NCBI GenBank assembly: GCA_934293835.1
Contig: CAKQZO010000059.1
Span: 1-9,412, forward strand
Direction of reading: 5' to 3'
Length of the DNA stretch: 9,412 bases
From: an uncultured Lacticaseibacillus sp.
Lineage (GTDB): Bacteria > Bacillota > Bacilli > Lactobacillales > Lactobacillaceae
Under the pieces are notes generated by a model. The model ran no database searches, had not been told where the DNA came from, and saw only the letters and a program-made list of their open reading frames with translations. The translations under genes were made by a program, and so were the position numbers. Shown piece after piece: positions 1 to 5,445 of the stretch (within the stretch, counting starts at the first letter, position 1; every line of letters begins with the position of its first letter).

Positions 1-462
1 GCGGGTGGCCTCTTTGAATGCCTTGATCGTCGCGTGGATCTCAGGAATCGCCATGGCGCGCGGGGTTTCGGCGCCTGGGCGCATGGCTGCCACCGCGGAA
101 GCCGAAACCGGCTGCTCGCCGCCTAGCGTTGCCGAATTCGTCATCCGACCGGCGTGGAAGATCTGGACGAAGGCCTTGGCACCTTTGGCCTGAATCGCAG
201 TCGCCAAGGCGTGTAACTCCGGTAACATCTGATCGGTGGCAATCGATAGTTCACCGGGCCAGCCTTTGCCACCAGCTTGAACGTTGGCGGCACCTGTGAT
301 GATTGCACCGAGGCCTTGGGCGCGATCGGCATAATACTGGATCTCGTCGCGGGTGACGGTGCCGTTGTAGAAGCTCTGTTGGGTAGTCATCGGTGACATC
401 ACCAAGCGGTTAGCGATGGTGACCCCAGACTTGAGCGTGAGCGATTGGTTGAAATTTGCCAT
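1..462 (-). CDS. Old Yellow Enzyme-type NADH:flavin oxidoreductase (N-terminal 154 residues, cut by window edge)
   Basis: Reading the minus strand from the ATG at 462 gives an uninterrupted frame to the left edge. The protein begins MANFNQSLTLKSGVTIANRL, followed by VMSPMTTQQS, a YYADRAQGLGAIITGAANV segment and FVQIFHAGRM (about residues 98-107). The early NRL-V-SPMTT stretch and the Q-x-x-HAGR motif are hallmarks of the FMN-dependent Old Yellow Enzyme TIM barrel. These cytosolic enzymes reduce activated C=C bonds of alpha,beta-unsaturated carbonyls, quinones and similar electrophiles with NAD(P)H. The C-terminal half lies outside the window. The ribosome binding site AGGAGG (minus, 475-470) sits inside the last codons of the upstream DJ-1 gene, and the start codon follows that gene's TAG after 2 nt, so the two are almost certainly co-transcribed and translationally coupled. 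The substrate cannot be read from the sequence. Confidence 0.9.
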   Translation of the reverse strand, partial: MANFNQSLTLKSGVTIANRLVMSPMTTQQSFYNGTVTRDEIQYYADRAQGLGAIITGAANVQAGGKGWPGELSIATDQMLPELHALATAIQAKGAKAFVQIFHAGRMTNSATLGGEQPVSASAVAAMRPGAETPRAMAIPEIHATIKAFKEATR

Positions 463-464
463 TA

Positions 465-1139
465 CTATGCCTCCTGTAATAAACCGACAACAGCCACCCC
501 GACTTGGTGGGCGGATTGCGGGTTCTGGCCGGTGACGAGCCGGCCTGCGACCACGACATTTTCCGTATACGCAGCGGCTTTGGTGTACACAGCACCCGCC
601 TCCTTGAGCGCGTCTTCGGTCAAGAAAGGCACGGTGGTGGTCAGCTGATTGATGGCCTCTTCTTCGTTGGTGAAGCCGGTCAGCTGCTTGCCATTGACGA
701 AATCGCCCATCGCCAGCAAACCGACGACACCGTGACAAGCCGCGGCGACGATGCCACCTTGGGCGGCGATCTTGGTGGCAATTGCGCCTAGCGCCTGGTT
801 GTGAGGCAAGTCCCACAGCACCCCGTGACCACCGGCAAAGTAGATGATGTCATAGGCGGTCGGATCGATCGCCTCGGGGGCGAGTGAGTTGGCGAGAAAC
901 TTCTCGCGATAACTGTCGTCGCCATAGTACGACCAGTTCAACGCATCCATCTGAGATACCGCTAGCGATTCTGGATCCAAGGGCACGAACCCGCCGGTGG
1001 GGGAGACGTAATCGACAGCGATCCCGTTTTGACTCATGACATCGTGAAAATGTGTCGCCTCTGCCAACCAGACCCCGGTTGCGCGGTTGGTGCCATCGAA
1101 GCGGGCGTGGTTAGTGACAACGATCAAAGCTCTAGACAT
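465..1139 (-). CDS. DJ-1/PfpI family protein, Hsp31-like (type 1 glutamine amidotransferase-like), catalytically intact copy
   Basis: This 224-residue cytosolic protein starts MSRALIVVTNHARFDGTNRA. It shows the Hsp31-like DJ-1 signature: a Glu in GVWLAEATHF (E27), DYVSPTGGFVPLDP (43-56), the oxyanion segment FAGGHG (101-106) and the nucleophile elbow AAACHGVVGLLA with Cys135-His136. It also carries an EEEAINQ...VPFLTEDALKEAGA segment (about 160-183). Members act as glutathione-independent glyoxalases, chaperones or deglycases on methylglyoxal-type damage; which applies here is not visible. The start is supported by AGGAGG (minus, 1150-1145) 5 nt upstream and by a TTGACA-N16-TATACT promoter. 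The stop (467-465) lies 2 nt before the Old Yellow Enzyme gene, suggesting a joint role in carbonyl or quinone detoxification. A diverged tandem paralogue lies directly upstream. The family assignment is firm; the reaction is inferred. Confidence 0.9.
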   Translation of the reverse strand: MSRALIVVTNHARFDGTNRATGVWLAEATHFHDVMSQNGIAVDYVSPTGGFVPLDPESLAVSQMDALNWSYYGDDSYREKFLANSLAPEAIDPTAYDIIYFAGGHGVLWDLPHNQALGAIATKIAAQGGIVAAACHGVVGLLAMGDFVNGKQLTGFTNEEEAINQLTTTVPFLTEDALKEAGAVYTKAAAYTENVVVAGRLVTGQNPQSAHQVGVAVVGLLQEA

Positions 1140-1171
1140 AAGAGCCTCCTTATATTTTGTAAGTTAAGCTT

Positions 1172-1199
1172 AGTATAAGCTATGAAGAATGGATGTCAA
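1172..1199 (-). promoter_or_regulatory. Promoter of the DJ-1/Old Yellow Enzyme operon with a palindrome over the -10 box
   Basis: On the minus strand TTGACA (1199-1194) and TATACT (1177-1172) are separated by 16 bp. The -10 box lies inside the perfect inverted repeat AGCTTA-TAC-TAAGCT (1181-1167), which is a good place for a repressor to bind. The second DJ-1 gene has the same promoter boxes and spacing but not the palindrome. Confidence 0.75.
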
Positions 1200-1208
1200 T
1201 GATGCGTC

Positions 1209-1236
1209 AAAAAAAGCTCGCCCACGATGGCCGAGC
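1209..1236 (-). terminator. Rho-independent terminator after the Cys-less DJ-1 paralogue
   Basis: Minus strand: GCTCG-G-CCA, loop TCG, TGG-G-CGAGC, then seven T. There is one G/G mismatch in the stem. It begins about 7 nt after the TAA stop at 1246-1244 and separates this gene from the promoter of the next DJ-1 copy. Confidence 0.85.
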
Positions 1237-1243
1237 CGATGCG

Positions 1244-1864
1244 TTAGTGATCCTGGAGGAGTGTGATGGCCGCTTCACCGACACGCTGGGCAGATTGTGA
1301 ATCTTGACCGGTCACAAGGCGATGGTCAATCACGACAGGTTCAGGGCTAGTGATGAACGTTGCTCCGGCGCCTTTGAGCGGTTCTTCGTCAAACGCGTTG
1401 CCGGTCAATCGCTTGCCTTGGACGAAGGTGCCCATGGCTAACAGGCCGACCACGCCATGGCCGATAGCCGCGATGATGCCGCCTTGCTCGGCGATCGCTT
1501 GGGCCAGGTGGCCTAGGGTCTGGTTGTTGGGGAAGTCCCACATGACGCCTTGACCACCGGCGAAGCAAAGGATGTCGTAGGCAGTCGGATCAATCTGGAT
1601 GGGGGCTAGAGAATGGGCGAGATATTGTTGCCGATAATCGGCATCATCGTAATACTGCCAGCTCAGCGCATCCATGTGGGTTGCACTCAGAGAATCTGGG
1701 TCTAAGGGAATGAATCCGCCTTGTGGTGAAACATAGTCGACGGCGATGGCAGCTTCGGCCATCGCCGTATGAAAGTGGGCGAGCTCTGGGAACCACGCTC
1801 CGGTCGCGCGGTCGGTTCCTTCGAAGTGGGCATGGTTGGTGACGACGATTAAGGCTCTAGGCAT
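1244..1864 (-). CDS. DJ-1/PfpI family paralogue lacking the catalytic cysteine (probable pseudoenzyme)
   Basis: The 206-residue product aligns without gaps to residues 1-155 of the neighbouring DJ-1 protein; I counted 104 of 155 identical positions. The nucleophile elbow reads AAIGHGVVGLLA: the Cys135 position is Gly (codon GGC where the neighbour has TGC), His136 and Glu27 remain, and FAGGHG has become FAGGQG. About 18 residues are missing after residue 155, mainly the EAINQ...VPFLTE segment, while the C-terminal HRLVTGQDSQSAQRVG matches again. The frame is open throughout and has its own AGGAGG site (minus, 1876-1871), a TTGACT-N16-TATACT promoter and a terminator. It is therefore an expressed-looking gene, not simple debris. 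Without the Cys, the usual glyoxalase/amidase-type chemistry should be lost. A binding, chaperone or regulatory role, possibly as a heterodimer partner of its paralogue, is possible but is speculation. Confidence 0.85.
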   Translation of the reverse strand: MPRALIVVTNHAHFEGTDRATGAWFPELAHFHTAMAEAAIAVDYVSPQGGFIPLDPDSLSATHMDALSWQYYDDADYRQQYLAHSLAPIQIDPTAYDILCFAGGQGVMWDFPNNQTLGHLAQAIAEQGGIIAAIGHGVVGLLAMGTFVQGKRLTGNAFDEEPLKGAGATFITSPEPVVIDHRLVTGQDSQSAQRVGEAAITLLQDH

Positions 1865-1897
1865 GCGAATCCTCCTTATCGATTGAAAGCTATCACC

Positions 1898-1925
1898 AGT
1901 ATAAGTCGTGCAAAATAGAAGTCAA
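1898..1925 (-). promoter_or_regulatory. Promoter of the Cys-less DJ-1 paralogue
   Basis: On the minus strand TTGACT (1925-1920) and TATACT (1903-1898) are separated by 16 bp, upstream of AGGAGG and the ATG at 1864. Layout and sequence parallel the promoter of the downstream paralogue, as expected if the promoter was duplicated with the gene. Confidence 0.7.
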
Positions 1926-1958
1926 TGTCGGCGGTATCAGAGCCGTTAGTCAAAAAAA

Positions 1959-2130
1959 GGGCTGTGACAAAAGGCGGTTTTGGTACCGACGGATAGCCTA
2001 AGCAGACGCTGAATCTGAACTTTGGACCTAGTGTCTGGTGTAGCTATCTGCTCGGTGCCGGCCTTTTGGAACGTAACATCACTGGAACATGTGGGCACAT
2101 GAAAGGGGCTGTGACCTTTGTCACAGCCCC
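1959..2130. repeat. Fold-back element with GGGCTGTGAC ends and nested internal helices
   Basis: GGGCTGTGAC at 1959-1968 recurs at 2106-2115 and appears inverted (GTCACAGCCC) at 2120-2129, giving 10-bp terminal inverted repeats about 170 bp apart. Inside, several short arms pair in nested order: 1968-1975 with 2061-2068 (perfect, 8 bp), 1982-1989 with 2052-2059 (7 of 8), 1992-1997 with 2043-2048 (6 bp) and 2003-2007 with 2033-2037 (5 bp). A further CATGT...ACATG hairpin sits at 2088-2101. No convincing protein is encoded. It could be a small non-autonomous transposable (MITE-like) element, a duplicated terminator, or a structured asnA 3' untranslated region. I see no clear target-site duplication. 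Confidence 0.5.
2105..2130 (-). terminator. Hairpin 3' of asnA, likely transcription terminator
   Basis: A perfect 11-bp stem, GGGGCTGTGAC/GTCACAGCCCC with a 4-nt loop, starts 11 nt after the asnA stop codon. Read in the asnA direction it is followed only by TTTC, so the U-tract is weak. A second GTCACAGCCC followed by seven T lies about 150 nt further on (1968-1952) and could serve as an alternative 3' arm for the same 5' arm. Confidence 0.6.
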
Positions 2131-2141
2131 ACACATTCTGA

Positions 2142-3149
2142 TTAAAGGAGATGGATGTCGTCTGCTTCGCAAGCGGCGATCATGTCTTCTGGCCAGACGC
2201 TGGCCTGTACTTCACCGACATGGGCCTTGCCTAAGAGCAGCATGCACAGCCGAGACTGGCCGATCCCACCGCCGATGGTGTAAGGGAGTTCGCGCTTCAT
2301 GATCTTCTGGTGGAATGGCAGTGCCAGGCGATCTTCGGCGTCGGCGATCTTCAGCTGGCGGGCCATGGCGTCTTCGTCGACTCGGATGCCCATGGAAGAA
2401 ACTTCCAGCTTGCAGTCAAGCGGTTCATACCAGAAGATGATGTCGCCGTTGAGCTTCCAGTCATCGTAGTCAGGGGCGCGGCCGTCATGGCGTTTGCCAG
2501 ATTTCAAGGCCCCACCGATGCCCATCACGAAGACGCAACCGAGCTCTTTTGCGATCTTGTCTTCACGCGCCATCGGGTCGAGGTCTGGCCAGCGATCTTC
2601 GAGTTCTTGGGTGGTGACGAAGTGAATCTCATCTGGCAAGTGATGAACTGCTTCTGGGTACTTGTACCAGACTTCGTGTTCCATGTGCTTGATGACTTTG
2701 AAAATCTGCCGCACAGTCGCCTTCAAAGTCTCGACCGTCCGCTGTTCCTTGGTGATCACCTTTTCCCAGTCCCATTGATCGACATAGATCGAATGGAAGT
2801 TGTCGAGTTCTTCGTCTTTGCGGATGGCGTTCATGTTCGTGTAAAGGCCTTCGCCTGGTTGGAAGCCGAATTCGCCTAACGCGTTGCGCTTCCACTTCGC
2901 CAAAGAATGAACGATTTCCATCTGATGGCCAGGCATTGATGCCATCGTGAAGGAAACCGGGGCTTCAACCCCGTTCAGGTTGTCGTTCAAGCCGGTGGCC
3001 TTGTCGACCATCATCGGCGCGGAGACCCGGCTGAGGTTGAGCTGCTTGCCGAATTCATCTTGGAAGGTCTCACGGATGTAGCGGATCGCCTCTTGGGTCT
3101 TTCGAGGGGACAACTTAGGATCGTAACCTTGTGGTGTAAGTAATTGCAT
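2142..3149 (-). CDS. asnA: Aspartate-ammonia ligase (asparagine synthetase A)
   Basis: The cytosolic enzyme makes asparagine from aspartate, ammonia and ATP, releasing AMP and PPi. The 335-residue product has the normal family length and a class II aminoacyl-tRNA-synthetase fold. Visible signatures are [18 protein letters not shown] near the N-terminus, [23 protein letters not shown] (66-88), [11 protein letters not shown] (108-117), YVDQWDWEK (122-130), RAPDYDDW (224-231), LNGDIIFWY (233-241), [14 protein letters not shown] (247-260) and [14 protein letters not shown] (293-306), the motif 3 with its ATP-binding Arg300. The start is the ATG at 3149: AGGGAG lies 8 nt upstream, whereas the open frame extending further to 3275 runs back through the T-box terminator and cannot be translated usefully. 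The gene appears monocistronic, ends in a hairpin, and is controlled by the asparagine T-box directly upstream. Confidence 0.97.
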   Translation of the reverse strand: MQLLTPQGYDPKLSPRKTQEAIRYIRETFQDEFGKQLNLSRVSAPMMVDKATGLNDNLNGVEAPVSFTMASMPGHQMEIVHSLAKWKRNALGEFGFQPGEGLYTNMNAIRKDEELDNFHSIYVDQWDWEKVITKEQRTVETLKATVRQIFKVIKHMEHEVWYKYPEAVHHLPDEIHFVTTQELEDRWPDLDPMAREDKIAKELGCVFVMGIGGALKSGKRHDGRAPDYDDWKLNGDIIFWYEPLDCKLEVSSMGIRVDEDAMARQLKIADAEDRLALPFHQKIMKRELPYTIGGGIGQSRLCMLLLGKAHVGEVQASVWPEDMIAACEADDIHLL

Positions 3150-3184
3150 GAACAAAACTCCCTTTTTGATAGTTGGAACAAAAT

Positions 3185-3226
3185 AAAAAAGTCTTCTGTC
3201 CCCATAATTCAAGGGACGAAAGACTT
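3185..3226 (-). terminator. T-box regulatory terminator of asnA
   Basis: Minus strand: AAAGTCTTTCGTCCC and GGGACAGAAGACTTT pair with a U-G wobble and one mismatch, followed by a T-run. The 5' arm begins just after the T-box sequence, so antiterminator and terminator are mutually exclusive. It lies about 35 nt upstream of the asnA start codon. Confidence 0.9.
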
Positions 3227-3473
3227 TATTTCGCGGTACCACCCAAGTTGCCCGGCATACCCCGGGCCACCTCACTAGCGCACAATCATGCGCCTTCGGA
3301 TGATAACGCCCCGAACGACGGCCACGTCTACTCGGCAGAATGCCTTTGGGGTGGCAACTAGGAGAGTGTTATTCAGAAAGATCTGCCTACCGTCGTGTTT
3401 ACACTGGTCACGACTCACTGGAGGAGCGGGATCTCTTACTTGTCTCTCGTAAGTTTTTCGTTTTGTTTTAATG
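3186..3473 (-). ncRNA. T-box riboswitch (tRNA-Asn sensing) in the asnA leader
   Basis: The leader has the T-box sequence TGGGTGGTACCGCG (minus, 3245-3232), which matches the consensus that pairs with the uncharged tRNA 3' end, followed by the competing terminator. Stem I is closed by GAGAG near its 5' side and CTCTC on its 3' side. Just before CTCTC, the specifier-loop segment GAATAACA contains the Asn codon AAC (3370-3368) followed by A, as is typical. UGGU of the T-box would face the NCCA end of the tRNA. Known T-box logic applies: uncharged tRNA-Asn stabilises the antiterminator and turns asnA on. The 5' boundary is estimated from the promoter. Stems II and III were not drawn in detail. 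Confidence 0.93.
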
Positions 3474-3479
3474 TTGCCT

Positions 3480-3508
3480 ATCATAGCCGCTCCGTTGACA
3501 TTGTGCAA
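3480..3508 (-). promoter_or_regulatory. asnA/T-box promoter
   Basis: Minus strand TTGCAC (3508-3503), a 17-bp spacer and TATGAT (3485-3480). Transcription would start near 3473, giving a leader of about 320 nt ahead of the asnA start codon, a normal length for a T-box. Confidence 0.75.
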
Positions 3509-3683
3509 CTCCTTTTGTTAAAAAAGGTGTCATCAGCAGCAATTTTTTTTGAGGTGCCAGGCTCAAACCCTGTGTCTACGAGAATGGAGGCAATCTTTTG
3601 TAGTGGTGAGATGCTTGCGGAGGCGGTGCCTCGCGTCGCGTTCTAATTGTATTCACATTTTTAGATAGGTCAGGAGAGGCGCG
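3509..3683. other. Intergenic stretch without a recognisable gene
   Basis: No supported open frame lies between the asnA promoter and the crcB remnant. The stretch holds runs of A and T at 3529-3552, an inverted repeat GAG...CTC around 3551-3564 and a GAGGC-GGT-GCCTC hairpin near 3620. Together with the T-box leader and the crcB remnant, it makes 3150-3950 free of intact genes. Confidence 0.6.
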
Positions 3684-3940
3684 ATGAAATAATGGTGTGC
3701 AGTATTCGGAGGCGGCTTACTTGACGGTCTCAGCCAGCGCATCGAATTACCAGATTGGCTGATCTTGGCGCTAGGCACCGGCTTCGTCGGCGCCTACGTT
3801 GATGCTTGAGGCTGTCACCTGGCTTATATGGGGACTTCACCACGTTTTCAACGTTGACGGTCGATAGCGTGATTCTGTTGTGCAATCGCCGCTTTGGTGC
3901 GTTCGGCCTCGGGTTGTGGTGTGGGCAGCGTTACTTCTAG
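3684..3940 (+). pseudogene. crcB: Decayed crcB (fluoride channel) remnant
   Basis: A ribosome binding site AGGAG (3672-3676) precedes ATG-AAA-TAA: the third codon is a stop. In the same frame the sequence continues with VFGGGLLDGLSQR, then LPDWLILALGTGFVGAY (about 3750-3797). In another frame, after roughly 40 nt of extra sequence with a TGA (3807-3809), it resumes as DFTTFSTLTVDSVILL (3833-3880). TGF-G-(Y/F)TTFSTxTVxS is the highly conserved TM3 region of CrcB/Fluc fluoride channels, so the family call is good although the gene is dead. Usual CrcB proteins are about 110-130 residues; here the TM1-TM2 region seems mostly deleted and the C-terminus is unrecognisable. I found no complete fluoride riboswitch next to it. 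The end at the TAG at 3940 is only the end of the open frame. Confidence 0.75.
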
Positions 3941-3949
3941 CGCGCGTCA

Positions 3950-4507
3950 CTAGCGCCACAAATCTGCGGCAGAAAAAATCAGTAAGAGCGCGACGACCCC
4001 ATTGATGACGCGGTAGTGTTGATGATAAAACTGGTTGATCAATTGGCCGCCGCCAGTCCACATGAAGGTCCCTAGCGACCCGATGATGACCATCAGCGCC
4101 CAGCGAACGGGCAACGCGGCCAAGACGCCGGGTAAGGCGAAGGCACCCAGGCCGGTGATGAAATAGAGGTAAACCTTGATGTTTGTGAGTTGCAGGAGCA
4201 ACCCAGTCAAGAAGTGATCACTGTCGGCACCGGCCGTCGTTGGCCGCGAGATAGCCACATGGTAAGCGAGGTAAAGCAGGTATAAGGAACCGACGACCTT
4301 CATCCCGCTGATGAAGGTGGGGGTGTGTTGCAGCCAGTCGGCCAGTAACCAGGCGACGATGCCGATGACCCCCATCCCGACGGCCATGCCGAGATTCAAC
4401 CGGAGACTCTGGCGTAACCCGCGGGTTTGTCCCGATACCATCGCCATGATGGTGTTGGGCCCGGGTGTGAACGACATGATGAGAATGAACGAAAAGAATG
4501 CGAGCAT
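3950..4507 (-). CDS. LysE/RhtB-family amino-acid exporter (EamB-like)
   Basis: The 185-residue integral membrane protein has about six hydrophobic segments and the family signature SFTPGPNTIMAM (12-23), a TRGLRQSLRLNLGMAVG stretch (28-44), SLYLLYLAYHVA (74-85) and QLTNIKVYLYFITGLGAF (106-123). LysE/RhtB proteins export amino acids or derivatives such as lysine, homoserine/threonine or cysteine/O-acetylserine. The NIK in place of the common NPK is reminiscent of EamB-type members, but the substrate is not determined. I start it at the ATG at 4507: GGAGG (minus, 4517-4513) lies 5 nt upstream. A possible TTG start at 4519 would place the ribosome binding site inside the gene. The gene is divergent from a MarR regulator, with shared operators over its promoter, so expression is probably repressed by that MarR protein. 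Confidence 0.88.
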   Translation of the reverse strand: MLAFFSFILIMSFTPGPNTIMAMVSGQTRGLRQSLRLNLGMAVGMGVIGIVAWLLADWLQHTPTFISGMKVVGSLYLLYLAYHVAISRPTTAGADSDHFLTGLLLQLTNIKVYLYFITGLGAFALPGVLAALPVRWALMVIIGSLGTFMWTGGGQLINQFYHQHYRVINGVVALLLIFSAADLWR

Positions 4508-4524
4508 AGTGACCTCCAATAGTC

Positions 4525-4583
4525 ATTGCAAATGCAATTAGATTTAAAACGAAGTGTACGCTACACTCGTTGCAAATGCAATT
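4525..4583. promoter_or_regulatory. Two palindromic operators in the lysE-marR divergent promoter region
   Basis: The 15-bp sequence TTGCAAATGCAATTA occurs twice (4526-4540 and 4570-4584), 44 bp apart, about four helical turns. Each copy contains the palindrome TTGCA-AA-TGCAA, extended to ATTGCA-AA-TGCAAT in the first copy. The copy at 4570-4581 covers the -35 boxes of both divergent promoters, and the other lies between the lysE -10 box and its ribosome binding site. Dyads of this form next to a divergent MarR gene are the usual MarR operator layout. Confidence 0.8.
4553..4581 (-). promoter_or_regulatory. Promoter of the LysE-family exporter
   Basis: Minus strand TTGCAT (4581-4576), 17-bp spacer, TACACT (4558-4553). 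The -35 box is part of the second palindromic operator, which explains how a bound regulator would block transcription. Confidence 0.7.
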
Positions 4584-4598
4584 ACTTTTTGCTATGCT
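4570..4598 (+). promoter_or_regulatory. Promoter of the MarR regulator
   Basis: TTGCAA (4570-4575), 17-bp spacer, TATGCT (4593-4598). The -35 box is formed by the operator palindrome, so autoregulation is likely. A further dyad CTCATG-GGT-CATGAG (4607-4621) lies just at or after the expected transcription start. Confidence 0.7.
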
Positions 4599-4670
4599 TA
4601 TCCTGCCTCATGGGTCATGAGCGCAGATTGAGATGGCGGCCAGCACAATCGAATAGAAGGGAGTTGGATC

Positions 4671-5072
4671 ATGTTTGATGTGATTCGGGAGATCGGCGCA
4701 ATCACGCGGACGATCCAAACTGAGAGTAATGCCACGTTTCGACAAGTCGGCCTAGACAACAACCGATTCATTTACGTGATTCGCGTCTGTGAGCGGCCGG
4801 GGATGTTCATGGCCGCGTTGGCAGATTCGCTTCAAATCGATCGGACGACGGCATTTCGCACCGTGAAGAAGCTTGTTGCCGATGGGTGGCTGGTCTTGCG
4901 CGAAGATGAAACCGATAAGCGCCTGCGGTGTGTTTTTCCCACGGACAAGGCAACGGCAATCTACCCGCGCCTGCATGCATTCGAGCAGGCTAATTCAGAT
5001 CACCTTCTTGAGGCCTTGACCGCAAGTGAACGCCAACAATTGGTGGCCCTAATGAAAAAGCTGACTTATTGA
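4671..5072 (+). CDS. MarR-family transcriptional regulator
   Basis: The 133-residue protein is slightly shorter than the usual 140-150. It has an N-terminal helical dimerisation part (1-40), a winged helix-turn-helix with MAALADSLQIDRTTAFRTVKKLVADGWL (47-74) as helix-turn-helix plus recognition helix, a wing REDETDKRLRCVFPTDKA (77-94) containing the typical D-x-R element, and a C-terminal dimerisation helix. AAGGGAG (4657-4663) lies 7 nt before the ATG. MarR proteins are usually dimeric repressors that leave DNA when they bind a small molecule or are oxidised. The neighbouring divergent exporter gene and the two shared palindromes make it the likely local regulator of lysE and of itself; the inducer is unknown. 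Its stop codon overlaps the end of the convergent MsrA-like remnant by a few bases, with no terminator between them. Confidence 0.9.
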   Translation: MFDVIREIGAITRTIQTESNATFRQVGLDNNRFIYVIRVCERPGMFMAALADSLQIDRTTAFRTVKKLVADGWLVLREDETDKRLRCVFPTDKATAIYPRLHAFEQANSDHLLEALTASERQQLVALMKKLTY

Positions 5073-5369
5073 TGGCGAAATAAGCGCCGAAGTCGGCCGC
5101 GCAGACGCTGGGCGGCGAGAAACGCACGATGGATGCGTACATCGTGTTGGGACGCTTTGCGATAAAAATGCTGGTGATAGTTCTCTGCTGGCCAAAACGT
5201 TGTGGTGGCCTGATCGGCTTGGCGAAGCGCTGGCGTTAAGTTGGCGCTTAGCGCGAGCGGGCGCAACGCGGCTTCTAATTGGCCCATGCATTGCGGTTTT
5301 TGGCCTGCAGGAGTAGGTGCGGGTGGCCGGATTTAGCGGCAGGTGATAGTGGGTAGCGAGGGCTGGCAT
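5066..5369 (-). pseudogene. MsrA-like (peptide methionine sulfoxide reductase) remnant, frameshifted
   Basis: An AAAGGAG site (minus, 5384-5378) precedes the ATG at 5369, and a short peptide MPALATHYHLPLNPATR follows. The recognisable part is in a different frame (from about 5287): ATTTFWPAENYHQHFYRKASQ, matching the (F/Y)-x-PAE-x-YHQ-x-FY-K segment of the C-terminal part of MsrA. The catalytic GCFW(C) N-terminal region is absent, and at least one frame change is needed to join the pieces (the third frame also shows a plausible HLLLQAKNRNAWA stretch). It is therefore probably a dead remnant; a short intact paralogue or a different family cannot be excluded. A weak promoter TTGAGA-N17-CACAAT may lie upstream on the minus strand. 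Confidence 0.5.
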
Positions 5370-5445
5370 GAGAAAGGCTCCTTTCTGATGGAACGATTAC
5401 AATTGAATTGTGCCGGTGCTTGTTAAAAATCTCAATGCTCGGCAC

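Noticed and set aside
1946..2134. Minus-strand open frame of 62 codons between the DJ-1 paralogue and asnA
   Set aside because: It runs through both GTCACAGCCC arms of the fold-back element (HSPF appears twice for this reason), has no ribosome binding site, and matches no protein pattern.
2310..2879. Plus-strand open frame of 189 codons
   Set aside because: It lies entirely antisense to asnA, whose protein is clearly conserved; a GC-rich antisense shadow.
3481..3501. Tiny minus-strand ORF (MSTERL) with an AAAAGGAG site
   Set aside because: Only six codons, and it overlaps the asnA promoter boxes; more likely chance or the residue of a lost gene.
3524..3540. Minus-strand GCTGATGACACC followed by a T-run resembles the 3' end of a fluoride (crcB) riboswitch, close to the crcB remnant
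   Set aside because: The matching 5' half (GG-GATG-...-CC-AAAC pattern with a complementary pseudoknot segment) is not found upstream on that strand, and the orientation is opposite to the crcB remnant. An Rfam crcB covariance search would decide.
4508..4519. Alternative TTG start four codons upstream for the LysE-family gene
   Set aside because: The GGAGG site would fall inside the coding sequence; the ATG at 4507 is correctly spaced from it.
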